Below, in pieces: positions 35,213 to 42,899 of a stretch of DNA of 64,000 nucleotides. The notes under the pieces were generated by a model. The model was not told where the DNA came from, searched no databases, and worked only from the letters and a program-made list of their open reading frames with translations. The position numbers were made by a program, and so were the translations under genes. This DNA is from Sphingobium cloacae (lineage in GTDB: Bacteria; Pseudomonadota; Alphaproteobacteria; Sphingomonadales; Sphingomonadaceae): positions 62,001-126,000 of the forward strand of contig NZ_AP017656.1 in assembly GCF_002355855.1 (NCBI RefSeq), read 5' to 3'. Position 1 is the stretch's first letter; the number at the start of each line of letters is the position of its first letter.

Positions 35213-35679
35213 GTGCCCTTCAGTTTCCGAGCGCTGTTGTGCATGGACACGATCTTCCATCGTCCGTTCATCTTCTTAAGCACGCTTGTGGCGACGCCGA
35301 GTCGTTCGACGGCCTCACCGGTTTTTGGCTCGATCCGGTAACGGTAGGTCTCGGTCGCAAGGGCAACCGACCCTTCGAAGCGGACGTCAACCTTGTAGTC
35401 GGAGAAGCGGAACGATTTGAACTGCTTCAGCTCGGGACCGAGATGATGAGCCAGGTAGGTGGCGTAGCTGCCCTCAGATGCTCCTGTCTCGAAAACCCGC
35501 GCGTCGGTCGTGAACAGTTGCTCGGTTCCAGCAGCGTCAAGCTTTTCGATCGCGTCCTTATACTGTGACAGCGCCGCCGCCACGGCACGTGTGTCAGTGG
35601 TGCGGGCGTCTGACTGCGCCCACGCTGCGGCAGGAAGAGCGATCGACACCGCTATAATCATCTTCACGCAGGTGCTCAT
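35209..35679 (-). CDS. Secreted NTF2-like (DUF4440/SnoaL-type) protein
   Basis: 156 residues: signal peptide to 'PAAAWAQ', then a cone-shaped NTF2-like fold suggested by 'YKDAIEKLDAAGTEQLFTTD', 'SVALATETYRYRIEPKTGEA' and 'NGRWKIVSMHNSARK'. Periplasmic. Such proteins range from ketosteroid isomerase-like enzymes to ligand binders; no catalytic residues can be assigned. It overlaps the end of the mnmE fragment on the other strand. Confidence 0.75.
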   Translation of the reverse strand: MSTCVKMIIAVSIALPAAAWAQSDARTTDTRAVAAALSQYKDAIEKLDAAGTEQLFTTDARVFETGASEGSYATYLAHHLGPELKQFKSFRFSDYKVDVRFEGSVALATETYRYRIEPKTGEAVERLGVATSVLKKMNGRWKIVSMHNSARKLKGT

Positions 35680-35756
35680 TTATCATCTCCCAAAACAAAA
35701 TTAGCCGACCTTAGGATATCTCCATTTGACGCATCAATATGGAGCAGCGGCTGACG

Positions 35757-36096
35757 TCAGAACGCGAGATGGTCGAGGCCGCCATGCATGAAAGAACCCC
35801 CTAGCCAACCCTGGACGGCGATGGCGATGATCGCGCCTACCGAGCCGACGACCAGCATGACGCGTGCCGTATCTCGGTAAAGGCTTGCGCCGCCAAAGCC
35901 CGAGTAGCTCCACTGCGAACGCACCGATGATCAAGGCGATCGGAAAGTGAATCACCACCGTGTGCAGGCAACCGAGCCAGCTTGCTAAGCGCTGTCCGAA
36001 GGTCTTGTTTTTGGTTGCGGCCTCATCGTGCCCACGACCCATCGCCATGCCGAGCGCCAGTGCCGCCGCCAGCAAAGTCAGCTTCGAAGTCCGCAT
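35757..36096 (-). pseudogene. Broken DUF2231-type membrane protein
   Basis: A decayed copy of the intact gene at 56082. It begins with a signal-like 'LTLLAAALALGMAMG', 'KNKTFGQRLASWLGCLHTVV' and 'ELLGLWRRK', then shifts frame; in the next frame it reads 'SLYRDTARVMLVVGSVGAII' and jumps straight to 'VQGWLGGSFMHGGLDHLAF' and a stop. About 100 central residues are deleted. A degraded ECF-type motif with a 10-base spacer lies at 36135-36157. Confidence 0.85.
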
Positions 36097-36308
36097 GATT
36101 CAGCGCTTCCCGCAAATTTGCTTACTTTGGTCAATACGTAGCGGCGGACGTTCCCCTCACGGCTCATCGTGCCACCAAGCGTCTGCACCGTTGCAAAATC
36201 GGTACGTTCAGCCCGAGCGAAGTAACGGTCCACTTAACGGAACGGCTCGACGCTGGCCGACCGGCGGCTTAGGTCTCGCTTTAACGAAGGGGGCATCGCA
36301 ACGACAAC

Positions 36309-37622
36309 ATGGCCGCGCAACTTGATCAAATAACTACCAAAGAGGATCACGACGGCCTTGTGCGTCGGCTCATTACCCGTTGGCGTGACGATCCGGGCGC
36401 GACCTATCGAAGCTGGTTCCTGTGGGACGAGCGGCTGAAGAATTTTCGTTCGATCCGGCGCGGTATCACCCAGGTCGTCGGCGAGATCGAGCGCGGTTCG
36501 TTTGGCGTCGCCTATCGCGGATCGTCGCTCGAAACCGTCGTCCATTCCGTTGCCGAACAGCGCCAAATCTTCAAAGGTGCGGACCATGCGTTCCTCTGGA
36601 AACCGAAGCTGCGCATCCCCGACATATACGAGAGCCCCGAGAACCAGCGCGCGTTCGGCCGCCTGCTAGACGCCTGTTCGTGTTGCGACACGGCCGAGGA
36701 GATCATCGGCCATATCCACGCGATCGACCGCCTGAAGATCAAGGGGCTTGGGCCTGCTGTCGCCAACCTCCTCTACTTCCTTCACCCGACGCTGGTGCCG
36801 CCCTTCAACACCGCGATCGTCAAGGGTTACAACGCGCTGACGGGGGCGAACGTGAAGCTTGGGAGCTGGGAGCATTTCCTAGCGATGCGAACCGGCATCC
36901 TCGACCTCAACGACCGCTTCCGCGACCTTTTATCGAACGACTTGGGCGCGATCGGCGGCTTGCTGTTCGACATCGGCTCCGATCGCTACCCGGCCCCGCC
37001 GCTCGACGTGAGCGGCGCGGCTCTGGCGAGCTGGGGGCAGCGGCTCGAGGCGGCGCGCGAAGAGGCGCGCACGCTTAGCAAGGCCGCGCAGCGTGAAGGC
37101 GAGAACGAGCGCACCCATACCGAAATTCAGGCATGGCTTCGCGATCTAGGCTTGGCACTCGGCTATGACGTATGGATCGCCGCAAACGATCGCAGCCGAG
37201 CCTTCAACGGATCGCCCTTGGGCGCAGGGTGCCTTGAGCGCTTGCCCGAGACGATCGCGAGGTCGAAGGGCGCTGATTCCATCCGGCTGATCGACGTGCT
37301 GTGGCTTGAAAAGGCCGGCGATCACGTCGCCGCAGCGTTCGAGGTGGAGCATTCGACGTCGATCTATTCGGGCATCGTCAGGATGCTCGACCTGGCCTTG
37401 AGCGGTAGCGACCTTCACGCGACCGCGGGACTGTTCCTCGTCGCGCCCGACGCGCGCGAGGCGGACGTTCGTGCGCAATTGCAGCGGCCCGCGTTCAGCC
37501 GCGTCGCCGACCTCGACATATCCTACCTCCCTTACGGCGAGCTGGAGAGGAACCGCGAGGCCATCGCGCGGTTCGGATCGGGGCTGAAGGCGATCAAGGC
37601 CGTATCCAGCAAGCTCGCCTGA
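36309..37622 (+). CDS. Candidate nuclease: HhH-like motif plus PD-(D/E)XK-like domain
   Basis: 437 residues, no signal or membrane segment. The middle has a helix-hairpin-helix-like 'DRLKIKGLGPAVANLLYFLH' (about 136-155). The C-terminal third has a restriction-endonuclease-like pattern: 'SIRLIDVLWLEKAGDHVAAA' then 'FEVEHSTSIYSGIVRMLDLA' (about 325-365), where Asp of 'IDVLW' and Glu of 'FEVEHST' would be metal ligands, with Glu/His in place of the usual Lys. I do not recognise the exact family. Stand-alone position in mobile DNA fits a defence or restriction role, by inference. Confidence 0.6.
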   Translation: MAAQLDQITTKEDHDGLVRRLITRWRDDPGATYRSWFLWDERLKNFRSIRRGITQVVGEIERGSFGVAYRGSSLETVVHSVAEQRQIFKGADHAFLWKPKLRIPDIYESPENQRAFGRLLDACSCCDTAEEIIGHIHAIDRLKIKGLGPAVANLLYFLHPTLVPPFNTAIVKGYNALTGANVKLGSWEHFLAMRTGILDLNDRFRDLLSNDLGAIGGLLFDIGSDRYPAPPLDVSGAALASWGQRLEAAREEARTLSKAAQREGENERTHTEIQAWLRDLGLALGYDVWIAANDRSRAFNGSPLGAGCLERLPETIARSKGADSIRLIDVLWLEKAGDHVAAAFEVEHSTSIYSGIVRMLDLALSGSDLHATAGLFLVAPDAREADVRAQLQRPAFSRVADLDISYLPYGELERNREAIARFGSGLKAIKAVSSKLA

Positions 37623-37626
37623 CACG

Positions 37627-37650
37627 CCCCGCGCGAGGGCTGGCGCGGGG
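37627..37650 (+). terminator. GC-rich hairpin after candidate nuclease gene
   Basis: CCCCGCGC and GCGCGGGG, 8-bp perfect stem with an 8-base loop, 5 bp after the stop codon. No T run follows, so termination may be weak or Rho-assisted. Confidence 0.45.
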
Positions 37651-37686
37651 AGCCACTTATCCTCTAGCATGTAGAGGAGAGCTGCC

Positions 37687-38571
37687 ATGACGATGCCTTC
37701 CCCGGCCCCCTGGCTCGACGCCGTGTTGATCGGATGGTTCGTGCTGACCGCGATATCGGTCGCTTACGTCGCGTGGGATGCCTTCACCCGCAACCCCGAG
37801 TTGCGGGTGATGAAATGGGGGTGGCTGCTGGTCACGCTCTACGGCGGCCCGATCATGGCCGCGGCCTATGTCCTGTCCTGCCAGGAACCGGCGAACGAGC
37901 GGCACGAGGACTTCGTTCGGCCGCTCTGGAAGCAGGCGTTCGGGTCGGCCATTCATTGCATGGCGGGTGACGCGACCGGCGTCATCGCCGCGGCCGCGAT
38001 CACCACGGCACTCGGCCTGCCGATGTGGCAGGACGTGATTGCGGAATATGTGTTCGGCTTCGCGTTCGGGCTGCTGATTTTCCAGGCGCTGTTCATGCGC
38101 GACATGGCGGGCGGTTCCTATTGGGGGGCGCTTCGCATGTCGTTCATCCCCGAATGGCTTTCGATGAATGCCGTTATGGCCGGCATGATCCCGACGATGG
38201 TGGTGTTGATGAGCCGGGACATGGCTGCGATGCACGCCAACTCGCTTCGCTTTTGGGGCGTCATGTCGCTTGCGACGCTTGTCGGCTTCGCCGTTGCCTA
38301 CCCTATCAACCTTTGGCTTGTCGGCGTCCGGTTGAAGCACGGCATGGGCACGGTGCGCGTACTCGGGCATGGCGGGCACGAGGTCGCCGCGGACCGGCAA
38401 TCGGCTACGCCGATGCCGGACATGAAGCACGATGCGATGGCAGGGATGAGCGGCATGGGGACGGGCCCGCGCGTGACCGGACCGCAGATCGTCGCGATGA
38501 CGGCGCTGACGCTCCTAATGCTTGGCGCGGGCATCATAGTTGCAACGCTGTTCGGCCGATGGGCGATGTAG
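37687..38571 (+). CDS. DUF4396 multi-pass membrane protein
   Basis: 294 residues with six or more hydrophobic segments, 'SAIHCMAGDATGVIAAAAIT' (conserved His/Cys/Met/Asp typical of DUF4396), a cytoplasmic or periplasmic Met/His-rich loop ('MPDMKHDAMAGMSGMGTG') and a final transmembrane helix. The Met-rich loop hints at copper binding. GAGGAG precedes the ATG. Function not established. Confidence 0.8.
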   Translation: MTMPSPAPWLDAVLIGWFVLTAISVAYVAWDAFTRNPELRVMKWGWLLVTLYGGPIMAAAYVLSCQEPANERHEDFVRPLWKQAFGSAIHCMAGDATGVIAAAAITTALGLPMWQDVIAEYVFGFAFGLLIFQALFMRDMAGGSYWGALRMSFIPEWLSMNAVMAGMIPTMVVLMSRDMAAMHANSLRFWGVMSLATLVGFAVAYPINLWLVGVRLKHGMGTVRVLGHGGHEVAADRQSATPMPDMKHDAMAGMSGMGTGPRVTGPQIVAMTALTLLMLGAGIIVATLFGRWAM

Positions 38572-38600
38572 CATCGCCTCGATCGACGGAGATCGCGACA

Positions 38601-38624
38601 AGGGGTGATTCCGCGGCGCGCGTA
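38601..38624 (+). promoter_or_regulatory. ECF-type promoter motif before csp/sigma remnant
   Basis: AGGGGTG, 11 bases, CGCGTA, ending 36 bp before the remnant's ATG; same spacing as the copper-cluster copies. Confidence 0.6.
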
Positions 38625-38660
38625 TCAGGGGCAGGCGGGGACTCACACGGAGGTAGAGAG

Positions 38661-39051
38661 ATGCACCAGATCAACCCCGACATGAAGGCGTGCATGGACG
38701 CCCTGCCACGAATGCCATGTGCCCTGCCTTCACATGGCGATGAACCATTGCCTTAAATGGGTGGCCAGCACGCCGTGCGGCAATTTGTCATTGGCGGTGC
38801 CAATTGGCAGGGAGGCCGAGGCTGTCCCGGGAGACCGAAACGCGATTGAAGACGCCGTAGCCAATCGACAGGAACTGGACCGGGCGACACGTGCCATCGC
38901 CGTGTTGCCAACGACCTTGAAGGAATCGCTGGTCCTCCGGACTATCGAGGGCATCAGCCAAGTCGAAACCGCACTGATACTCGACATAAGCGAGAAGGCG
39001 GCCGAAACGCGTCTCTATCGCGCCCGCCAACGGGCAGCATCGCTGTCGTAA
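38661..39051 (+). pseudogene. Remnant: csp copper-storage 5' end joined to ECF sigma 3' end
   Basis: Starts like the intact csp at 45896 ('MHQINPDMKACMDA'), loses frame through one extra C, and in the restored frame reads 'CHVPCLHMAMNHCLKW'. From about 38782 the same frame continues as an ECF sigma region 4: 'AVLPTTLKESLVLRTIEGIS', 'ETALILDISEKAAETRLYRA'. The csp part lacks most Cys; the sigma part lacks region 2. A strong GGAGG ribosome site precedes the ATG. Confidence 0.82.
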
Positions 39052-39096
39052 CAGCTTGGCCCCACCCTGTTCGGCAAAAAAGAAGGCACGAGTTTG

Positions 39097-39120
39097 AGGG
39101 GTAAGCGATCTGCCGTCGTA
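39097..39120 (+). promoter_or_regulatory. Weak ECF-type motif before acyltransferase
   Basis: AGGGGTA, 11 bases, GTCGTA. It ends 8 bp before the ATG at 39129 but 68 bp before the ATG at 39189, which would then be the better start. Confidence 0.4.
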
Positions 39121-39128
39121 TCGTATGC

Positions 39129-40334
39129 ATGGGGGATACAACGGATGCGCGCCGCGGAGACGGCTTTTCGACCAAATCTGGGCAAGACATGGAGCGCGGC
39201 GACCAGAAGTCGGGTCAGGGCGCTTTTGCGGTTATGGATGCCATGCGCTGTGTCCTGGCAGTCGTAGTCGCGTTCGCACATGCTTGGTATCTCCTCATCG
39301 AAGATTATTGCGGGCAAGCCTCGGTCGCGGCTTCGGCCGGCTATTTTTTGGCTGGTTATGCGCATGCAAGCGTCATTCTTTTCTTCGTGCTCAGCGGCTT
39401 CTGGATCGCGCGCAGTATCGACAGACGGATCGGGGATTGGCATTGGTCAAGCTACCTGATCGACCGCCTTGCGCGATTGCTGGTCGTGCTAGTGCCGGCA
39501 TTGGTGATCGGTGGAGCGCTCGACGCGGTGGGCCTCTACGCCCTCGAGTCATCGACCCATCTCGGCACGACCGAGACTTACGTGCTGCGCAAGGATGTCG
39601 TCGGCGCGCTCGAGTGGCATGTGCTGCTAGGCAACATTCTCTTCTTGCAGGGCATCGTGGTTGCGCCGTTCGGCACTAACGGACCACTTTGGAGCCTCGC
39701 TTATGAATTCTGGTTTTACATCTGGTTTCCGGCCATTGTCGTCAGTTGGAGGCAACGTCGCCCGTCAATCTTCTTAATTTTTATCGGTCTGGCCTGGATT
39801 ACGCCATTCATGCTGATCGGCTTTGCTTGTTGGCTTTGTGGTGCTGCGCTTCATGGTATGACCAAAACGCATCTGACCGATTTTCCCCGATCACCGATTG
39901 GCCGCACCTGGCTGATCATTGCGAGCAGCATATTACCGGCAATACTTATCGTTGTGCGGGTTGTCGGACTGGAGGGCCTTGAACTGGCACTGGCGGGCGC
40001 ATTCGCACTTTTTCTATATATATTGCTACGAGCGAATCCGCCAACGCCGCGCTGGTTGCGACCGTTCGCCGGTTATGGAGCAAAAGCCAGCTTTTCACTC
40101 TATGCCATGCACTTTCCAATCATGGCATTCGCCGCAGCGTTGTTAGTGGGCTCTGAGCGCTTACCACCAACGGCGGGCAACATCGCACTTGTTGGCGCTA
40201 CGCTCGCACTTGCAGTTTTTGCCTGTGGTCTGTTTGCGACTCTCACCGAACGGCACACCGCGCGGGTACGCACCTTCTTCTACGCCAAGCTGTTGACCGT
40301 CCAGAAAGCGTGCGCGGGCCGTTTGGTATCCTAG
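39129..40334 (+). CDS. Acyltransferase 3 family membrane protein (OafA-like)
   Basis: Up to 401 residues with about ten transmembrane helices. Family marks: 'MDAMRCVLAVVVAFAHAWYL' (the catalytic-type His), 'VILFFVLSGFWIARSI' and 'RLARLLVVLVPAL'. It transfers acyl groups from the cytoplasm to a glycan or lipid across the inner membrane. Starts possible at 39129 or 39189. A+T content is higher than its neighbours in the second half, suggesting a separate origin. Confidence 0.82.
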   Translation: MGDTTDARRGDGFSTKSGQDMERGDQKSGQGAFAVMDAMRCVLAVVVAFAHAWYLLIEDYCGQASVAASAGYFLAGYAHASVILFFVLSGFWIARSIDRRIGDWHWSSYLIDRLARLLVVLVPALVIGGALDAVGLYALESSTHLGTTETYVLRKDVVGALEWHVLLGNILFLQGIVVAPFGTNGPLWSLAYEFWFYIWFPAIVVSWRQRRPSIFLIFIGLAWITPFMLIGFACWLCGAALHGMTKTHLTDFPRSPIGRTWLIIASSILPAILIVVRVVGLEGLELALAGAFALFLYILLRANPPTPRWLRPFAGYGAKASFSLYAMHFPIMAFAAALLVGSERLPPTAGNIALVGATLALAVFACGLFATLTERHTARVRTFFYAKLLTVQKACAGRLVS

Positions 40335-40362
40335 AACTGCAGCAAGGCTTGTCGAATCGGTG

Positions 40363-40386
40363 AGGGGTGGATGGATTACGCACGTA
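40363..40386 (+). promoter_or_regulatory. ECF-type promoter motif before DUF305 pair
   Basis: AGGGGTG, 11 bases, CACGTA, with TGAGGGGTG context as in other copies, ending 100 bp before the DUF305 start at 40487. Confidence 0.55.
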
Positions 40387-40486
40387 TCATCCACTGACTG
40401 TTATGGATGCGCTAGCCTGTCCGGCGACGCGCGACACGGCGCGGCGCACTTATGCGGGCGGGCGGCATCAACACGGGAGAGTAGCG

Positions 40487-40933
40487 ATGATGAAGAACGC
40501 ATATGTGAGCTTGGCGGTGCAGACCGTCGTCAGCGGCATCATCATGTATTTCGTTATGTTCGTGATGATCGACAGTTTAGGCAGCTTCTACAACAACCTG
40601 AATATGTTCTATATGACGCTGATGATGGTCGCGCCGATGGTAGTCGCGATGATCCTCGCCATGCGCCATATGTTTCCTTCCAGGGCGGCGAACAGCGCAC
40701 TAATTATCGGCTCGATCGCGGTCTTCCTCGGCAGCTACGCGCTGATCCGGACGCAGACGACGATCGGAGACCGGGCGTTCACGCGGTCGATGATTCCGCA
40801 TCACTCGGGCGCGATCCTGATGTGCCAAGAGGCGTCGCTCCGTGATCCCGAGTTGAAAGCGCTATGCGGCGAAATCATCAAGGGGCAGCGCCGCGAGATC
40901 GATCAGATGAAGGCCATTCTTCCCCGGCTTTGA
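40487..40933 (+). CDS. DUF305 family membrane-anchored protein (second copy)
   Basis: 148 residues, close paralogue of 10811-11284: 'YVSLAVQTVVSGIIMYFVMF', two further hydrophobic segments, and 'SMIPHHSGAILMCQEASLRD'. The ATG at 40487 gives the same N terminus as the paralogue; the longer frame from 40367 is unlikely. Metal-linked by context, activity unknown. Confidence 0.83.
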   Translation: MMKNAYVSLAVQTVVSGIIMYFVMFVMIDSLGSFYNNLNMFYMTLMMVAPMVVAMILAMRHMFPSRAANSALIIGSIAVFLGSYALIRTQTTIGDRAFTRSMIPHHSGAILMCQEASLRDPELKALCGEIIKGQRREIDQMKAILPRL

Positions 40934-41040
40934 ACCGAAGCGCGACTGATAGGACAAGCCACCCAACGATTATCGCTTCGGCGGATGAGGGGGGCGCGCT
41001 TCCGGCGCGTAGAAAATTGACACGACCCGAGGAGATCGAG

Positions 41041-41421
41041 CTGCGTATTGTACCCGTGCTGGCGACCCTTGCCTTGCTCGCTACCCCGGCCCTAGCCCAG
41101 CAGGCGGGGCATCAGGGCATGAACCATCAAGGCATGGATCATTCCAAGATGATGCAGCCAACCGCGGCCAACCCCTACGGCCCGGCCGAGATGGACATGC
41201 ACCAGAAGATGATGGCGGCGAAGGGAGCCGATGCCGGCGAGACGTGGATTCGCAAAATGATCGAGCATCACCGCGGTGCGGTCGCGATGTCGCAGATCGC
41301 GCTTCGCAGTTCCCAGAATGCAGAGGTCCGGGGCGAGGCGCAGAAAGCCATCACAAGCCAGAACCGCGAAATCGCGACCCTGAATGCGATGCTCCGCAAA
41401 ATGGGCAAGCCTGCTCAATAA
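41041..41421 (+). CDS. Periplasmic DUF305 protein, probable CTG start
   Basis: 126 residues: signal peptide 'LRIVPVLATLALLATPALAQ', Met/His-rich 'HQGMNHQGMDHSKMMQP', then the DUF305 core 'MIEHHRGAVAMSQIALRSSQ'. No ATG/GTG/TTG fits: the reading needs CTG at 41041, placed 6 nt after GAGGAG, where the paralogue at 57880 has ATG. Either a rare CTG start or a start-codon mutation that weakens expression. Confidence 0.72.
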   Translation: MRIVPVLATLALLATPALAQQAGHQGMNHQGMDHSKMMQPTAANPYGPAEMDMHQKMMAAKGADAGETWIRKMIEHHRGAVAMSQIALRSSQNAEVRGEAQKAITSQNREIATLNAMLRKMGKPAQ

Positions 41422-41520
41422 CCGCATGGTCCCGCTCCAATCGGACGGGACCGCCAACGATGCTTCGACCAAGATCTGTATGCGCTACCTGATCGCCGCG
41501 CTGGCGCTGGGCGTTCGTCG

Positions 41521-41990
41521 GACGACCTTGGCGGCGACGTGACGGTGAAGGCCGAGCGGGGGACACGCCAGTTCGCGACCGGCGACCGCATCATGTTCCT
41601 TCGCAACGAACGGGGCATGGGGGTCAAGAACGGCACGCTCGCCCGATCGAGCGGGTATCGCCCGAGGGCATGGCGGTGCGCCTCGATGACGGGCGCGGTG
41701 TCGCGTTCGACACCAAGGATTATGCCCATGTCGATCATGGCTATGCCGCCACCATCCATAAATCGCAGGGGGTGACGGTCGATCGCGCCCCTGTCCTCGC
41801 CACCCCCGGCATGGACCGGCACAGCGCCTATGTCGGCATGTCGCGGCATCGCGACGACGTGCATCTCCATTACGGCCGCGCGACTTCGCCGACCAGCGCC
41901 AGCTCGTCCGCGCCCTGTCGCGCGACCGGGGCAAGGGACATGGCGGGCGACCATGCCCGGCCCGAGCAGGACCAGGCCCGCGCGTTCGAC
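41521..41990 (+). pseudogene. Decayed traA helicase fragment (second copy)
   Basis: Matches traA from about 32350 to 32810 but with at least two frameshifts; pieces read 'QFATGDRIMFLRNERGMGVK', 'DTKDYAHVDHGYAATIHKSQ' and 'MDRHSAYVGMSRHRDDVHLH'. The C-terminal tail is deleted and the sequence joins directly to a DUF6118 copy after 'EQDQARAFD'. Same orientation as traA, about 9.2 kb away. Confidence 0.85.
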
Positions 41991-42424
41991 CGGTTGCGTG
42001 CCGCGATAGAAGGTCAGGACCGTGAGCTGGCATTGCTACGCCGTGCCGTGGAGGGCTTGGCGGCCGAGCGCGCCGCGCGATCAACGTGCCCGACTACAGC
42101 AAGGCGCTTGGCGTGCTTCAGCAGGGCGTGGACACGGCGACCGGCCGCATCGACCATGTTGTCCATATTCTTTCCAAAGCCCCGGTCATGGCGATGACGC
42201 CCAAGCAGATGGCGCAGCGCATCGCGGCGTGAACGCTCGGCCTACCACGTTGGGAAGCAGGGCAGCGCCTAATGCAGAGCGCCAGCCCGACCGCGTTCCG
42301 TGGGATCGTCGCGGCCGACAGAATCGTGACGGTTAATCGCGAAGCGATTGAAAGGTGCGTAGAAGCTGCTGCGAAAGCCCGTGAGACGGTGCGATGCACC
42401 GTCAAGGTCGCGCCCGCCCCATAA
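41991..42424 (+). pseudogene. Decayed DUF6118 gene (second copy)
   Basis: Reads 'RELALLRRAVEGLAAE', then shifts frame, a stop (TGA near 42230) and a deletion that removes the transmembrane helix, and ends with the tail 'LPRWEAGQRLMQSA' and 'ARETVRCTVKVAP' to TAA at 42422-42424. Confidence 0.82.
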
Positions 42425-42570
42425 AGTAACAACGCGGACTTTTGAGGCTTCAGCCGGTGTCATGACCGTTTCAGGCCGGTGCACTTATGATCGCGAGGCG
42501 GGCGCGTGCGGATCAACGCACAATCCTTTTACGCGCCCGCCCCGAAAGCCCTCAGGCAAAATAGGGCTCT

Positions 42571-42765
42571 CTATTGCGTCACCGCGAAGCCGGCCTTCTC
42601 TATGGCCCGCTTGAGTTGCTGTACATCGGCCGTCGAGTTTACCGAAACGGTCTTGCTCGCCAAGTCGACGTTGACGACGGCCTTGGCATCGACGCGCTGA
42701 AGCGCGCTGGTCACACCGCGCGCACAGCCTCCGCAGGTCATTCCCTGAACTTTGAAATCGATCAT
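42571..42765 (-). CDS. copZ: CopZ-like copper chaperone (HMA domain)
   Basis: 64 residues, a single heavy-metal-associated domain with the Cu(I) site 'GMTCGGC' and typical 'INVDLASKTVSV'-like strands. Delivers Cu(I) to the ATPase in the cytoplasm. The ATG at 42765 gives the standard HMA start. Divergent from the copper ATPase gene with back-to-back CueR-type promoters. Confidence 0.88.
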   Translation of the reverse strand: MIDFKVQGMTCGGCARGVTSALQRVDAKAVVNVDLASKTVSVNSTADVQQLKRAIEKAGFAVTQ

Positions 42766-42794
42766 CTTCGTTCTTCCATGAGGTGGATGAAGCA

Positions 42795-42825
42795 GATGTG
42801 GGGTTTGACACTGTGTCAGGGTCAA
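42795..42825 (-). promoter_or_regulatory. CueR-type promoter of copZ
   Basis: Minus strand TTGACC (42825-42820), a 19-bp spacer, CACATC. The spacer holds the perfect 13-bp palindrome TGACACTGTGTCA (42806-42818). A 19-bp spacer with central dyad is the hallmark of MerR/CueR-activated promoters. Confidence 0.75.
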
Positions 42826-42841
42826 GGGGTGTATTTAGCTG

Positions 42842-42872
42842 TTGACCTTGACACGATGTGAGGGACGATAAG
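42842..42872 (+). promoter_or_regulatory. CueR-type promoter of copper ATPase gene
   Basis: TTGACC (42842-42847), a 19-bp spacer containing CAC-GAT-GTG, then GATAAG. Divergent from the copZ promoter. Confidence 0.65.
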
Positions 42873-42899
42873 GCCATCGACTCAGTAGTGGAGACGACC

